64,000 bases of DNA. Origin: Streptomyces violaceusniger Tu 4113. GTDB lineage: Bacteria > Actinomycetota > Actinomycetes > Streptomycetales > Streptomycetaceae. Below the pieces are notes generated by a model. The model searched no databases, had not been told where the DNA came from, and was given only the letters and a program-made list of their open reading frames with translations. The position numbers and the translations under genes are program-made. Location of the stretch: contig NC_015952.1 in the NCBI RefSeq assembly GCF_000147815.2, forward strand, positions 127,152 to 191,151, read 5' to 3'. Every line of letters begins with the position of its first letter. Positions within the stretch are counted from its first letter, which is position 1. This document shows, piece by piece, positions 1-7,564 of the stretch.

Positions 1-275
1 TTCCGGGCGAACGCCTTGCCGTCCAGCGTCACCCCACACATCACGTGCACCGGCACCATCGGGTCCATGGCCTCCACCAGTTCCGCGATACGAGCACCCA
101 TCGCCCGCCCCGGCAAGTCCCCGGGCGGCTCCTCCAGATGGAAGACACCCAGACGCCGGATGTCCTCCCCAGGCTCGTTGTAGACCGCGGCCACCACCAG
201 ACCCGTCAGCCGCCGCGGGTCCCCGCGGTCGACGACCAGCACGTACCGGTGCACCAGCGTCCCGCCCACGTTCAC
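1..275 (-). CDS. Hypothetical protein, 3' end cut by window edge
   Basis: A GTG start at 275 overlaps the stop of the gene 272..520 as GTGA, and the frame stays open to the window edge (about 91 codons). The visible part has a beta-rich core (RYVLVVDRGD, LTGLVVAAVYNEPGED, RRLGVFHLEE) and no motif I recognise. It follows the terminase pieces in the same direction with a translational overlap, so it probably belongs to the phage packaging/head module. The function is unknown and the C-terminus is not visible. Confidence 0.6.
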   Translation of the reverse strand, partial: MNVGGTLVHRYVLVVDRGDPRRLTGLVVAAVYNEPGEDIRRLGVFHLEEPPGDLPGRAMGARIAELVEAMDPMVPVHVMCGVTLDGKAFAR

Positions 276-520
276 CCCGCACCACCCAGCCCGAACAGAT
301 CCAGCGGCAGCCCCATCCGCTCCGCGATCTGCTCCGCCACCCGGCGCGCCCGCTGCCGCTGCTGCGGCGTCGGACACACCGGCTCCGCCGCGTTGAACAG
401 CACCTGCACCCGATACTGCGCAGCATCCTCCCAACCGGCCACCTCCAGAACCTCGCGAAGTTCCCGGGTTGCCCACTCCTCAAAGTCGGCGATCGTCTCG
501 CAGCACTGCACCCTTGGCAT
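272..520 (-). CDS. Small hypothetical phage-type protein (82 aa)
   Basis: The start ATG at 520 is chosen because GGGAGAGGG lies just upstream with normal spacing; the frame is open further 5' but without a ribosome site. The protein begins MPRVQCCETIADFEEW and is acidic and helical, with a basic stretch QQRQRARRVAEQIAERM near the end. No enzyme motif is seen. It is the first gene after the terminase nuclease fragment and is coupled to the next gene by GTGA. This would fit a small head-module protein, but that is inference from position only. Confidence 0.6.
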   Translation of the reverse strand: MPRVQCCETIADFEEWATRELREVLEVAGWEDAAQYRVQVLFNAAEPVCPTPQQRQRARRVAEQIAERMGLPLDLFGLGGAG

Positions 521-599
521 GATCAATCCCTCTCCCTGGCTCATCCACCAGCACCACTCAGACAGCAGCTCTGGAAGGAGCTGGAAAGCGCCCTCGCGG

Positions 600-1235
600 T
601 CACCCCACGTCACGGCCCGGAATCCGTCCCCGAGAGATAGACCACCAGTGGGAAGCGGCGAAAACTCCGAGTTGAGCTGCACTGACTGTGTCGTCGTGGT
701 CGCGCTCGTGCTCAGCCTCGAACGCCACATACCCCACCCCACCCCGCCCGCCCGGCTTCAGCTTCGCCACGTACGCCTTGAGCTGCCCCTTCAGCACCTC
801 CGCGGCCGGAAGCGTCGTCGTCACCGTCAGCGCCTGGCGCCGCATCACCTCGTCCAGCCCGGACACCAGCAGCGTCTTCGGCACCCCCAGGTCGGGCCAC
901 TGGCCGGTCACCTGCTTGCCGGCGTGACTGGTGACGGCCAGGATCTCCGCGTTGCCCGGGTCGGCCCGCAGATCCTCCACGACCGCCGCCCCGATGCCCG
1001 TGGCGTCGACCGCCGCGAGCACCGGCCAGCCGCCCGAGGAGAACGCCCGCGACAGCTCCCGGGTGCGCGCCGCCACCGCGGCGTACGGCGTGCCCAGCGG
1101 CGCCTGTTCGCAGACCACCACCGCCCACACCGGCAGCTCGGCCGTGCCCAGACGCTTCGGCACCAGGCCGACCCACGCCGCACGGTCGCGCCTCTTTCCG
1201 ACATCTAGGCCCAGAAATACTGGAATCGGGTCCAT
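600..1235 (-). pseudogene. terL: Terminase large subunit, nuclease-domain fragment
   Basis: The product starts with the RNase H-fold strand VFLGLDVGKRRDRAAW, which matches the first metal-binding Asp region of phage terminase nuclease domains. AAVDATGIG (second strand) and a C-terminal HERDHDD acidic cluster follow, as in this family. An intact terminase joins this domain directly to the ATPase domain. Here the ATPase part lies at 1564..2387, separated by a 0.3 kb insert. The 211-aa ORF could be translated from the ATG at 1235, but I see no convincing ribosome site, so I treat it as the 3' piece of a broken gene. Confidence 0.7.
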
Positions 1236-1276
1236 ACCGGCGATTGTGGATCAAGTCCACCCAGGACTACCACTGT

Positions 1277-1297
1277 CTACCCGGTTGCAATAGGGTG
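1277..1297 (+). promoter_or_regulatory. Candidate promoter with recurring motif
   Basis: CTACCCGGTTGC followed by AATAGGGTG. The TAGGGT box resembles an actinobacterial -10. A near-identical copy (19 of 21 bases) lies at 31322..31342 on the minus strand, and a shorter version (CTACCGGGTTGCA) at 41273. At each site a short gene starts 7-95 bases downstream. Promoter activity is inferred. Confidence 0.4.
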
Positions 1298-1354
1298 TCA
1301 CCAGCACCCGAAACGGTGCGCTCAACGACCACGGCACCCCTCCGGAAGGACCCC

Positions 1355-1567
1355 ATGACCACCAACGACCAACCCGCCCCCGACATCGAGCAACGCACCG
1401 AAGAAGCCGAAGCCGCCGGACAGGCAGGAGACCCCCGCGCCGCCGCCCGCCTCTACCAGACCCTGGGCGACGACCTGAAAGCCTTCTACGGCCCCTTCGA
1501 CTCCCGCGTCCTGGACGCCTACGAAGGCATGGCCCGCTGGTGCGCCGGAGGACGCCGAAGAAGTTAA
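1355..1567 (+). pseudogene. Truncated TPR-like ORF inside the terminase gene
   Basis: ATG at 1355 is preceded by GGAAGG with good spacing and by the promoter-like motif at 1277. The product reads as an acidic linker, then one tetratricopeptide-like helix pair (GDPRAAARLYQTLGDDLKAF, then SRVLDAYEGMARW). In Streptomyces proteins this pattern normally continues through further repeats. Here it runs out after 70 residues, exactly where terminase sequence resumes on the opposite strand. It looks like the 5' end of a transferred gene with its own promoter, inserted into terL. Confidence 0.5.
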
Positions 1568-2387
1568 GCAGCCCACGGCGCAGCCGGGAGTTCCGGAGCC
1601 TGGAACGGAACCTCATCCCTGAACATCGAGTCGATGAGATCAGGATTCCATAGACCGCCGCCGGATTCTTCGAAGCTGCACAGCATTTCGGCGGCCCAGA
1701 CCTGCCTACTGACCGAGGCGCGGTATTGCTGGGCGTACTCCGGCGTGATGCGCTTGACGTCGGTGTATGGGACTTTCCATCTGCTGTATACGTCTCCTCC
1801 ATTCGCAAACCAGTCGAAAAACCAGCCTCGCTGGCCCGCGGGCGTAGTGGCGCTGACCAGGCAACCTCCGCCTGGAACGGCCGCCAGCATCGGAAGAACA
1901 GAACCTTGCATGACCGCAGTAGGCACCCAGGCAATATGGCGCCCTCGTCGATGATGCACATTCCGGCTGTCATTCCGCGAATGTGTCCTGTTGCGGCGAG
2001 GGCGATAATCCTCCCTCCGGAGCAGGCCAACTGAATTTTGGTAGCCGAGTCAGAAGAGAGTTTCAGGCCGAGCTGATCCACAACGTAACGACATTTGAAT
2101 ACCAATTCCACGGCTTGTCGAAGCGTTGGCGCGATGATGAGGCAGTCATACTTGGGGCGGCACATTGCCCACCACACCGCCAGGGACGAAAGGCTCGTCG
2201 ACTTCCCCGCCTGCCTGCTGCTCACGACAAGCCCGCGGATACCGGGCGTCGGCGCTTTCCGCAGAAGATCCGACTGCCAGGGGTCCGGAGGCGTCCCCGC
2301 ACACTCCATGACGTACGCCGGGTCGATCGCCAGCCGCATCATCTGCTGGGGAGTCAGCGACTCCTCCGCTTTAAGCGCCACTGTCAC
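1564..2387 (-). pseudogene. terL: Terminase large subunit, frameshifted ATPase domain
   Basis: The frame from ATG 2387 encodes a terminase ATPase: Walker A SSRQAGKST (GKST at residues 61-64) and Walker B GMCIIDEGA (DE at 147-148). Just after the Walker B glutamate, near 1940, the frame is lost. The continuation HIAWVPTAVMQGSVLPML and SATTPAGQRGWFFDWF (the coupling-motif region) is in another frame and ends at 1564. One missing base would join the two frames. This domain would power DNA packaging into a prohead; the broken gene should not. The start overlaps 2371..2913. Confidence 0.75.
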
Positions 2388-2913
2388 CTCCCATCGGGAT
2401 TTCGGCCAGGGCCTCGGCCATGACGGCGCGGGCCTCGGGGTGCGCGGCGAGCCGGTCGTTGAGCGCGCCGACGATGGACTGCCACTCCGGGCCGCCGATG
2501 GCGAGGGCCTGGGCGCCGTCGCCTTCGGCGATGGCGAGGTTCACGCCGGGTGCGGCGATGGCGCCGGTGGCGCGGGCTCGCAGGTCGAGGAGTTTGGTCA
2601 GTTCTGCAATTGCGCGGATGGCCTGTCCGGGCCGGTCGGTGGAGCGGTCGACGATGTCCCGGAGGGCCTGGCAGGTGGCGATCACGAGGCGCATGACGGC
2701 TTCGGGGGAGTCGATGGGCTCTTCGGGGTCCTCCTCCATGACGTGGGCTCCGCATTCGGTGACGTGGCGTCGTACGTCGCGTACGGGGAGGCTGTAGGCG
2801 GCGGCGGCGCCGGCGACGGTGTAGAGGCCGGTGGCGAGATCGGATTCGATCTCGTACCGGTCCCGGCTGATGCAGGTCAGGCATCCGTTGGTGCGTGCTT
2901 CGGCCACGGTCAC
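2371..2913 (-). CDS. Putative terminase small subunit
   Basis: A 180-aa protein starting GTG at 2913 and overlapping the previous stop as GTGA. It has a CLTCISRDR pair of cysteines near the N-terminus, then a helix-turn-helix-like stretch (TGLYTVAGAAAAYSLPVRDV) and a Cys/His pair (RRHVTECGAH). A long helical centre and an Ala-rich C-terminus follow. Location immediately upstream of the large terminase, with a 17-base overlap, is the main argument that it is the DNA-recognition subunit. The sequence itself only shows a small HTH/helical protein. Confidence 0.55.
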   Translation of the reverse strand: MTVAEARTNGCLTCISRDRYEIESDLATGLYTVAGAAAAYSLPVRDVRRHVTECGAHVMEEDPEEPIDSPEAVMRLVIATCQALRDIVDRSTDRPGQAIRAIAELTKLLDLRARATGAIAAPGVNLAIAEGDGAQALAIGGPEWQSIVGALNDRLAAHPEARAVMAEALAEIPMGGDSGA

Positions 2914-3227
2914 TTCTGGCGGCGCCCTACCGGCAGCACGGTGAACAGGACGGTCAGCAGTGCGATGACGAGGGCCAGGAGTACGGCGCCGACGGCGAAG
3001 GTCACCAGGTTCATGGCGAACTGGACGAGGTCGAGAAGGCTCTGAATCAGCTTCAGAGGGTCGGCGATCTGGGTGGGGTCGGGCAGCTTGGGCGCGTCGG
3101 GCAGTCCGGGGATCGGGATGGGTGGTTCGGGGAGCTTGGTAGGGAGCTTGTCCGTGGGGACCGGCACGGGGAGCTTGTCCGTGGGCAGGGGCACGGGAGG
3201 GGTCGGCAAAGCCTCAAAACGGTACAT
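2910..3227 (-). CDS. Proline-rich single-pass membrane protein
   Basis: 105 aa. The N-terminal half is a proline-rich tether with a repeated LPTDKLP unit, the middle is amphipathic (LKLIQSLLDLVQFAMNLV), and the C-terminus has one strong membrane segment (VGAVLLALVIALLTVLFTVL) ending in a basic GRRQK tail. It starts the minus-strand packaging module. Small membrane proteins of this kind are common in actinophage and plasmid modules, but no specific function can be assigned. Confidence 0.6.
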   Translation of the reverse strand: MYRFEALPTPPVPLPTDKLPVPVPTDKLPTKLPEPPIPIPGLPDAPKLPDPTQIADPLKLIQSLLDLVQFAMNLVTFAVGAVLLALVIALLTVLFTVLPVGRRQK

Positions 3228-3299
3228 ACCTCATATCATGGACTCGGTGCGTACCAGTCGTACAGCCGCGCAATGACGACGAACCGGCAAAAACCCCCA

Positions 3300-3305
3300 T
3301 ACAAT
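3300..3305 (+). promoter_or_regulatory. -10 box TACAAT for a leaderless gene
   Basis: TACAAT ends nine bases before the GTG at 3314, and there is no ribosome binding site between. This is the arrangement of leaderless actinobacterial transcripts. Confidence 0.45.
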
Positions 3306-3313
3306 CCACGGTC

Positions 3314-3514
3314 GTGACGACGCATGAGCCTGACCTGCAAGAACTCGCCAACCTGCACTTCGCCTACACCGCCATCAAAGCGCGCCGGGACGAGGCCATC
3401 CGCCGCATCGCCGCCCGAGGGCGCCGCGGGGACCAGAAGGCCATGAGCGACATCACCGGTTACCACCGCGAGACCATCTGCAACATCGCCGCAGGCCAGG
3501 CCGCGCGAGGGTGA
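3314..3514 (+). CDS. Small HTH-like protein (66 aa)
   Basis: GTG start directly behind a TACAAT box, so probably leaderless. The C-terminal half resembles a recognition-helix region (ARGRRGDQKAMSDITGYHRE then TICNIAAGQ) of the kind found in small HTH proteins that sense little and bind DNA. It is divergent from the minus-strand packaging module, so it could regulate that promoter region. It is coupled by GTGA to 3511..3636. The assignment is by pattern only. Confidence 0.6.
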   Translation: MTTHEPDLQELANLHFAYTAIKARRDEAIRRIAARGRRGDQKAMSDITGYHRETICNIAAGQAARG

Positions 3515-3636
3515 ACACCCGCCGCGCACGCGGGGCGGCGGCCGTGACCGTCGCTCTCGCCGCCTCCCTGATCCCCGCCGTCACAACCCATGCCGCCGAG
3601 CCGCGTGGAGGGGTGAGACCGGCGTGCGGTGCCTGA
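3511..3636 (+). CDS. 41-aa exported peptide
   Basis: GTG at 3511 overlaps the stop of the upstream gene. The product has a basic N-terminus (NTRRARG), a hydrophobic core AAAVTVALAASLIPAV and an AXA-like cleavage region THAAEP, leaving only about a dozen residues after a predicted signal peptide. Translational coupling supports that it is real. No function is apparent. Confidence 0.45.
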   Translation: MNTRRARGAAAVTVALAASLIPAVTTHAAEPRGGVRPACGA

Positions 3637-3703
3637 CCGTACGCGGCACCGCACCCGAATCCTCCCCTCTCCCTTCCGCGGCCCCGCCCGCTAACGTGAT
3701 CTC

Positions 3704-4006
3704 ATGGAACCCAACCCCGGACGCACTCAGACCCCCTGGGCGCGTGTACGTGCCGTAGATCCGGCGGTCACCCCAAGGAAGTCCTGCAACCGCTGCGGAT
3801 CGGACGCGATTCTCCACTTCAAGGCGGACTTCGACCGTACGAGCTTCGCCCTGCCGCGGGAGGAGGAGGACCCCACCGGGGACGCCGAGCCCATCGAGGT
3901 CAGGCAGAGGGTCGAGAACGACATCTTCTCCTGCCTCGGGCACGCCGGCGATCTGGCCTTCGCCGCGGCGTACACGGTCATGGCCGGACCCGCCGGAGCT
4001 GTGTAG
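3704..4006 (+). CDS. Hypothetical protein with CxxC (100 aa)
   Basis: The ATG is preceded by TAACGT about seven bases upstream, again leaderless. The central region contains CNRCGSD (a zinc-knuckle half) and a second cysteine in FSCLGHAGD, consistent with a small metal-binding module. The rest is acidic. No family is recognised. It is followed by a strong hairpin at 4018..4041. Confidence 0.6.
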   Translation: MEPNPGRTQTPWARVRAVDPAVTPRKSCNRCGSDAILHFKADFDRTSFALPREEEDPTGDAEPIEVRQRVENDIFSCLGHAGDLAFAAAYTVMAGPAGAV

Positions 4007-4017
4007 CGTCAGGGGCT

Positions 4018-4041
4018 GCGGCCCGGCCGAACCCGGGCCGC
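4018..4041. terminator. Hairpin terminator
   Basis: GCGGCCCGG and CCGGGCCGC pair perfectly over nine bases around a six-base loop, 12 bases after the stop of 3704..4006. There is no U-tract, which is usual in Streptomyces. Confidence 0.55.
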
Positions 4042-4107
4042 AACTCCCCACCCTCGGCCCCCGCACGCCACAGACGCATTCCGTGATCACCCGGTTACGC
4101 TGTCTGT

Positions 4108-5073
4108 GTGAGCCTGACTGCCGAACTCTCCAACCCGCGCTCGCCCGTCTCCCGCTTCCTGAGCGAACACCTGCCCGGCGCCGACCTGCACACCGCCTAC
4201 CAGCACGCCGTACGCGGACTGCGCACCACCATCCGGCCGCCCGAATCCCTCGGCAACACCCCCTGGACGATGCTGGGAACCGCCATCGACCTGCGCATCC
4301 GCACGTGGCTGGGAGAAACGGATCACATGGGCGTCCGCGAGGGCATCGCCTACCTTCGCAACGCCCACCCCGGCGCGCCGCCGGGCCTGCCGGTCACCGA
4401 TCAGCAGCGGTGCCTCCTGAACGCCGCGGCGGCCGGGGATCTGCTGCTCCAGCGCCTGGCCTCCTGTGCCGTCGCCTCCCAGCCGCTGACGGCCGACCAG
4501 GAGGACGCCGCGGCTCGCGCCGCCATCGTCGCTGCCCGCTACGACGCCATCTTCCGCACCATCCCCATCAACGGCGCATCCCGGGCCGTCGGCCACTTCA
4601 CCCGGCTGCCCCTGCCCGACGATCCGGACGCGGCCCTGCTCAGCCTGACGGCCGAGATCCCCACCCGGGCCGCCGAGGACATCCGCCGCCAGTTCGCCGC
4701 GGCCGCCACCGCCCTCGCCGGCATCAAGGGAAGACCCCTCACCTGCTCGCCCACCTTCGCAGGCTCCCCCCACGTCGGCCACGCCGAAGGCGACTTCATC
4801 GCCGGGAAGACCCTCATCGACGTCAAGTCGACCATCACCCCGGACCTGCGCCCGGCCAAGGCCCGCAAGTGGTTCCACCAGCTCGCCGGGTACCTGCTGC
4901 TCGACTACGACGACGCCCACGAGATCACCGCCGTCGGCATCTACCTCGCCCGTCAGGCCACACTCCTGACCTGGCCCGTACGGGACTTCCTGCGCCTGAT
5001 GGGCGCCCGCACGCCCCTGGACGTTCTGCGCGCCCGGATGAAGAACACCCTGGCCCCTCAACCCGTCGCATAG
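4108..5073 (+). CDS. PD-(D/E)XK nuclease-superfamily protein
   Basis: 321 aa, leaderless (TACGCT box seven bases before GTG). The C-terminal third shows the core of a RecB/Cas4-like nuclease: GDF with Asp229, LIDVK with Asp238 and Lys240, and QLAGY (Gln258, Tyr262), the QxxxY motif typical of this branch. The N-terminal half is helical with GTAIDLRIRTWLGE, reminiscent of the first nuclease helix. Such proteins cut or trim DNA ends in recombination, phage replication or defence. It heads a three-gene overlapping operon with 5082..5480 and a membrane protein. The active-site reading is mine; the biological role is open. Confidence 0.6.
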   Translation: MSLTAELSNPRSPVSRFLSEHLPGADLHTAYQHAVRGLRTTIRPPESLGNTPWTMLGTAIDLRIRTWLGETDHMGVREGIAYLRNAHPGAPPGLPVTDQQRCLLNAAAAGDLLLQRLASCAVASQPLTADQEDAAARAAIVAARYDAIFRTIPINGASRAVGHFTRLPLPDDPDAALLSLTAEIPTRAAEDIRRQFAAAATALAGIKGRPLTCSPTFAGSPHVGHAEGDFIAGKTLIDVKSTITPDLRPAKARKWFHQLAGYLLLDYDDAHEITAVGIYLARQATLLTWPVRDFLRLMGARTPLDVLRARMKNTLAPQPVA

Positions 5074-5081
5074 GACTGAAC

Positions 5082-5480
5082 GTGACCGACTCCACGCCCC
5101 CGACCGCCCGAGAGATCCGCGACCTGATGGGGGTGATCGCCAAGGGCGTCGCCGCTGACGTGGATGCGGCCGCTCTCGGCCGCCTGGTCGTCGCCTCCCT
5201 GGACTCCGCCGACCCCTGCCCGTTCGGCCCGATGCCGGACGACCCCAGCCACGAACACCGCCTGCGCACCCAGGCCACGCGCGTGCTCGGTGAACTCCTC
5301 TACACCGCATCCCTGCTGTCCATGAGCCTGCGGCCCGACACCGACGAGTCCAGCGCGATCTCCTACATCCACTCCGGCCTGGACCGCCTGGTGCGCTCTC
5401 CCGTTCTGCGCCACCTCGCCGAGTGTCCCGGCGAACCCGCGGCCCACCACGGCCAGGAGGAGACGGAGGAGGACCGGTGA
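5082..5480 (+). CDS. Hypothetical protein (132 aa)
   Basis: GTG at 5082 lies eight bases after the upstream stop, so translation is probably coupled. The protein is mostly helical (TAREIRDLMGVIAKGVAAD) with an acidic tail (GQEETEEDR) and no catalytic motif. It is co-transcribed with the PD-(D/E)XK protein and the membrane protein 5477..5788, suggesting a shared, unknown task. Confidence 0.6.
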   Translation: MTDSTPPTAREIRDLMGVIAKGVAADVDAAALGRLVVASLDSADPCPFGPMPDDPSHEHRLRTQATRVLGELLYTASLLSMSLRPDTDESSAISYIHSGLDRLVRSPVLRHLAECPGEPAAHHGQEETEEDR

Positions 5481-5788
5481 CCGTCTTCGTGACGGCCGTC
5501 CTGTGGACGGTGCTGTTCGTCTGCGTCGGCCTCGGGCTCCTCGGCGCCAGCGTACGCAGAGCCCTCTACAACCGTCACGACCTGCTGATGCAGGCGTGGG
5601 CGGACATGCGTCAGCGCAACGAGATGCTGTGCGACCGCCCGGGTCCGATCGAGCTGGAGGACTTCCCCGGCGTGCGGGAGAGCTGGAACGACATCGATAC
5701 CTTCGGGCGGTTCTGGATGGTCCTGACGGCCTTCACCTGCGTCGTCGGGATGATGCTGTCCTTCGTGATCAGCATGGGCGGCCGGTAG
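5477..5788 (+). CDS. Two-span membrane protein (103 aa)
   Basis: GTG overlaps the previous stop as GTGA. Two membrane segments are visible, TAVLWTVLFVCVGLGLLGA near the N-terminus and WMVLTAFTCVVGMMLSFVI near the C-terminus, flanking a charged cytoplasmic or external loop of about 45 residues. It completes the nuclease-like operon; a membrane partner for the nuclease-like protein is one possibility. A hairpin follows at 5802. Confidence 0.6.
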   Translation: MTVFVTAVLWTVLFVCVGLGLLGASVRRALYNRHDLLMQAWADMRQRNEMLCDRPGPIELEDFPGVRESWNDIDTFGRFWMVLTAFTCVVGMMLSFVISMGGR

Positions 5789-5801
5789 GCGGCACAGCAA
5801 G

Positions 5802-5849
5802 ACGGCCCCCGGACCATGAGAGTCGCTAAGACCATGGTGCGAGGGCCGT
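5802..5849. terminator. Imperfect long hairpin
   Basis: ACGGCCC...ACCATG pairs with CATGGT...GGGCCGT across a loop of about ten bases, 14 bases after the stop of 5477..5788. Confidence 0.45.
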
Positions 5850-5858
5850 TCCAGGTGC

Positions 5859-6055
5859 TGGACTGACGCTCCGTCCGGGGCTGGCTCCCGTGGGGGAATG
5901 GGGGTCAGGCCATCAGGAGCAGTCACTCCGAGCGGGGCTGGATGCACCCCGCAAAGTTGGACTGACGCTCCGTCCGGGACTGGTTCCCAGGGGGGAATGG
6001 GGCCAGGCCATCAGGGAGCAGTCACTCCGAGCGGGGCTGGACGCACCCCGCAAAG
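5859..6055. repeat. Two-copy tandem repeat, unit about 98 bp
   Basis: TGGACTGACGCTCCGTCCGG starts both copies (5859 and 5958), and both end CACCCCGCAAAG. Copies differ by a few substitutions and 1-2 base indels. Together with the preceding hairpin it fills the 360 bp between 5788 and 6151. No coding sign is seen in any frame that is shared by both copies. Confidence 0.75.
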
Positions 6056-6150
6056 AGGAGACTACCGGCCCCCTGATGGAAGGGCGCTCATTTCGGGGAA
6101 GTTTCGCCGTACGGAACCGTGTTCGTCAGCCCGTACGCCACAAGTACCCC

Positions 6151-6849
6151 CTATGGCCCCTCCTGCCCCCCGGGCGCCGCGAGGATCACCTTGAGCTGAT
6201 CGTCGGGGCACGCCGCCGCGAGCTGCTTCAGCATCCCGTGCTCGCCCGGGTCGGCGCTCAGGCCCCAGCGGAGCTTGACCGCGGTCCACTCACTGACGTA
6301 CCGGCAGCGCGCCCCCTCGGCGGCGGGCAGCCACTCCGCGGGGTCCTTGCCGCCCTTGGACCGGTTCTGCTGCGCCGAGACGGCCACCAGAGCCCTGGAG
6401 TCCCCCAGGTCGTTGGCGTACCGCTCGCGCCGGTCGGCCGACCACGACCAGGCGCCGGAGCCCCACGATTCGAGAAGGGGCACCAGGTGGTCGATGTCGA
6501 GCTTCCGGACGTCGCTGATCTCCTGGCCGTCGTAGTACGACAGCCACCGGCCGCCGGTCACCTTGCAGCCCGGCCCGGTCGTCACTGCGGCGAGAGATTC
6601 CTCCTGGAGCACTTCCGACCTTGTCGGGCAGCCGTCCTTGTCCTCGTCCGTCCAGTGCTTGAAGGAGGACCGCTTGTAGCCGTCGTTGTGCTCCTGGTCG
6701 ACCGGCAGCGACGCAACGGCCCGGTGCAGCGTGGTCACGTACCCTCCGCCCTCGTCGGCCGCGGCGCTTGTGCCGGGCGTGACGAAGCCCGTGGCCAGCA
6801 GCAGCGCGGCCACGGTCAGCAGGGTGGATCTCCTCTTGGCGTGTCTCAT
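6151..6849 (-). CDS. Secreted HNH-family nuclease candidate
   Basis: 232 aa. The start ATG overlaps the upstream gene as ATGA. The N-terminus is a signal peptide (basic MRHAKRRS, hydrophobic LLTVAALLLATGFV, then SAAADE). The mature part has LDIDHLVPLLESWGSGAW, the His-Asp-His motif of the secreted HNH family often labelled DUF1524/GmrSD-like, and the typical downstream asparagines (ALVAVSAQQNRSKGGKDP). CRYVSEWTAVKLRW completes the pattern. It probably degrades DNA outside the cell. It is the last gene of a three-gene overlapping operon (7498 to 6151) facing the phage-like genes. Confidence 0.75.
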   Translation of the reverse strand: MRHAKRRSTLLTVAALLLATGFVTPGTSAAADEGGGYVTTLHRAVASLPVDQEHNDGYKRSSFKHWTDEDKDGCPTRSEVLQEESLAAVTTGPGCKVTGGRWLSYYDGQEISDVRKLDIDHLVPLLESWGSGAWSWSADRRERYANDLGDSRALVAVSAQQNRSKGGKDPAEWLPAAEGARCRYVSEWTAVKLRWGLSADPGEHGMLKQLAAACPDDQLKVILAAPGGQEGP

Positions 6850-7268
6850 CGGTGGACTGGCTTCCTCTCGGATAGGCGGGACTTCAGCCGGGCCTTCCCC
6901 TCCGGGCCCAGGCCGGGGATGCGGAACGAGTCGGCGTTCGCGAGCGCGGTGGCCTCTTCCAGGCTCAGGCCCATGCGCGCGAGGATGTTGGTCACCCGGT
7001 GGCCGATCGCGTCGTGCCCGAGCAGGTGGCAGGGCGACCCGGGCGGGCAGGACCGTCCCGGGACCAGCCGGGCGGGCAGCGACTTGCACGGGGCGCAGTC
7101 CGGGCACAGGTCGAGTGTCTGTCCGCCGGCGGCGCGTGTTCCCCAGCCGTCTTGGGTGGCCAGCTCGCGGGCGAAGCTGACGATGCAGGTGTTGTAGACG
7201 GTCGTCGTCCCGCGGCAGCGGCGGCCGTCGGTGACGGTGTCACAGGTGATCACGGTGTGGGCGCTCAT
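6846..7268 (-). CDS. Cys-rich protein with C-terminal HhH-like segment
   Basis: 140 aa starting ATG 7268, overlapping the upstream stop as ATGA. It has several cysteine pairs (ITCDTVTDGRRC, CPDCAPC, CPPGSPC) that probably bind zinc. A C-terminal SFRIPGLGPEGKARLKSRL resembles a helix-hairpin-helix DNA contact. Similar small Cys-rich proteins are frequent in actinophage genomes. No catalytic site is visible. Confidence 0.6.
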   Translation of the reverse strand: MSAHTVITCDTVTDGRRCRGTTTVYNTCIVSFARELATQDGWGTRAAGGQTLDLCPDCAPCKSLPARLVPGRSCPPGSPCHLLGHDAIGHRVTNILARMGLSLEEATALANADSFRIPGLGPEGKARLKSRLSERKPVHR

Positions 7269-7498
7269 GAGGAACCTAGCTGAGCAGGGTCCAGGCGTGA
7301 GGCGCGGCATCGCGCGCAGGCCGAGACCGGGGCGGACAGGTAGCGCCCCGGTGACAGCGGCGAGCGTAGCCATCCGGCGTATGCCAGGGCTTCCACGCCT
7401 GCGCAGTACACGCAGGCCACGCCGTTGAGCTGAGGGCGGGTCAGGTCAGTGAGGGGGAGGTTTCCGATCAGGTACGGCACTGCTTCGATCAGCGACAT
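7265..7498 (-). CDS. Small Cys-pair protein (77 aa)
   Basis: First gene of the operon ending with the HNH candidate. It contains CVYC and CARC spaced about 28 residues apart, a four-cysteine zinc-binding arrangement, in an otherwise unremarkable sequence. The ATGA overlap to 6846..7268 supports expression as a unit. Confidence 0.55.
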   Translation of the reverse strand: MSLIEAVPYLIGNLPLTDLTRPQLNGVACVYCAGVEALAYAGWLRSPLSPGRYLSAPVSACARCRASRLDPAQLGSS

Positions 7499-7564
7499 GG
7501 CAGGCTGCGATTCGTCGGGAGTGGACGGCTGTTGTGGTCAACGACTCCGGGCTTTCAGGGGTGT

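Noticed and set aside
4087..5310. 407-codon minus-strand ORF
   Set aside because: Antisense shadow of the PD-(D/E)XK gene and its neighbour.
5859..6055. CRISPR array
   Set aside because: Only two contiguous long units without spacers and no cas genes in the window.
5890..7197. 435-codon plus-strand ORF
   Set aside because: Runs through the non-coding tandem repeat and antisense to the HNH candidate; Arg/Gly/Pro-rich shadow.
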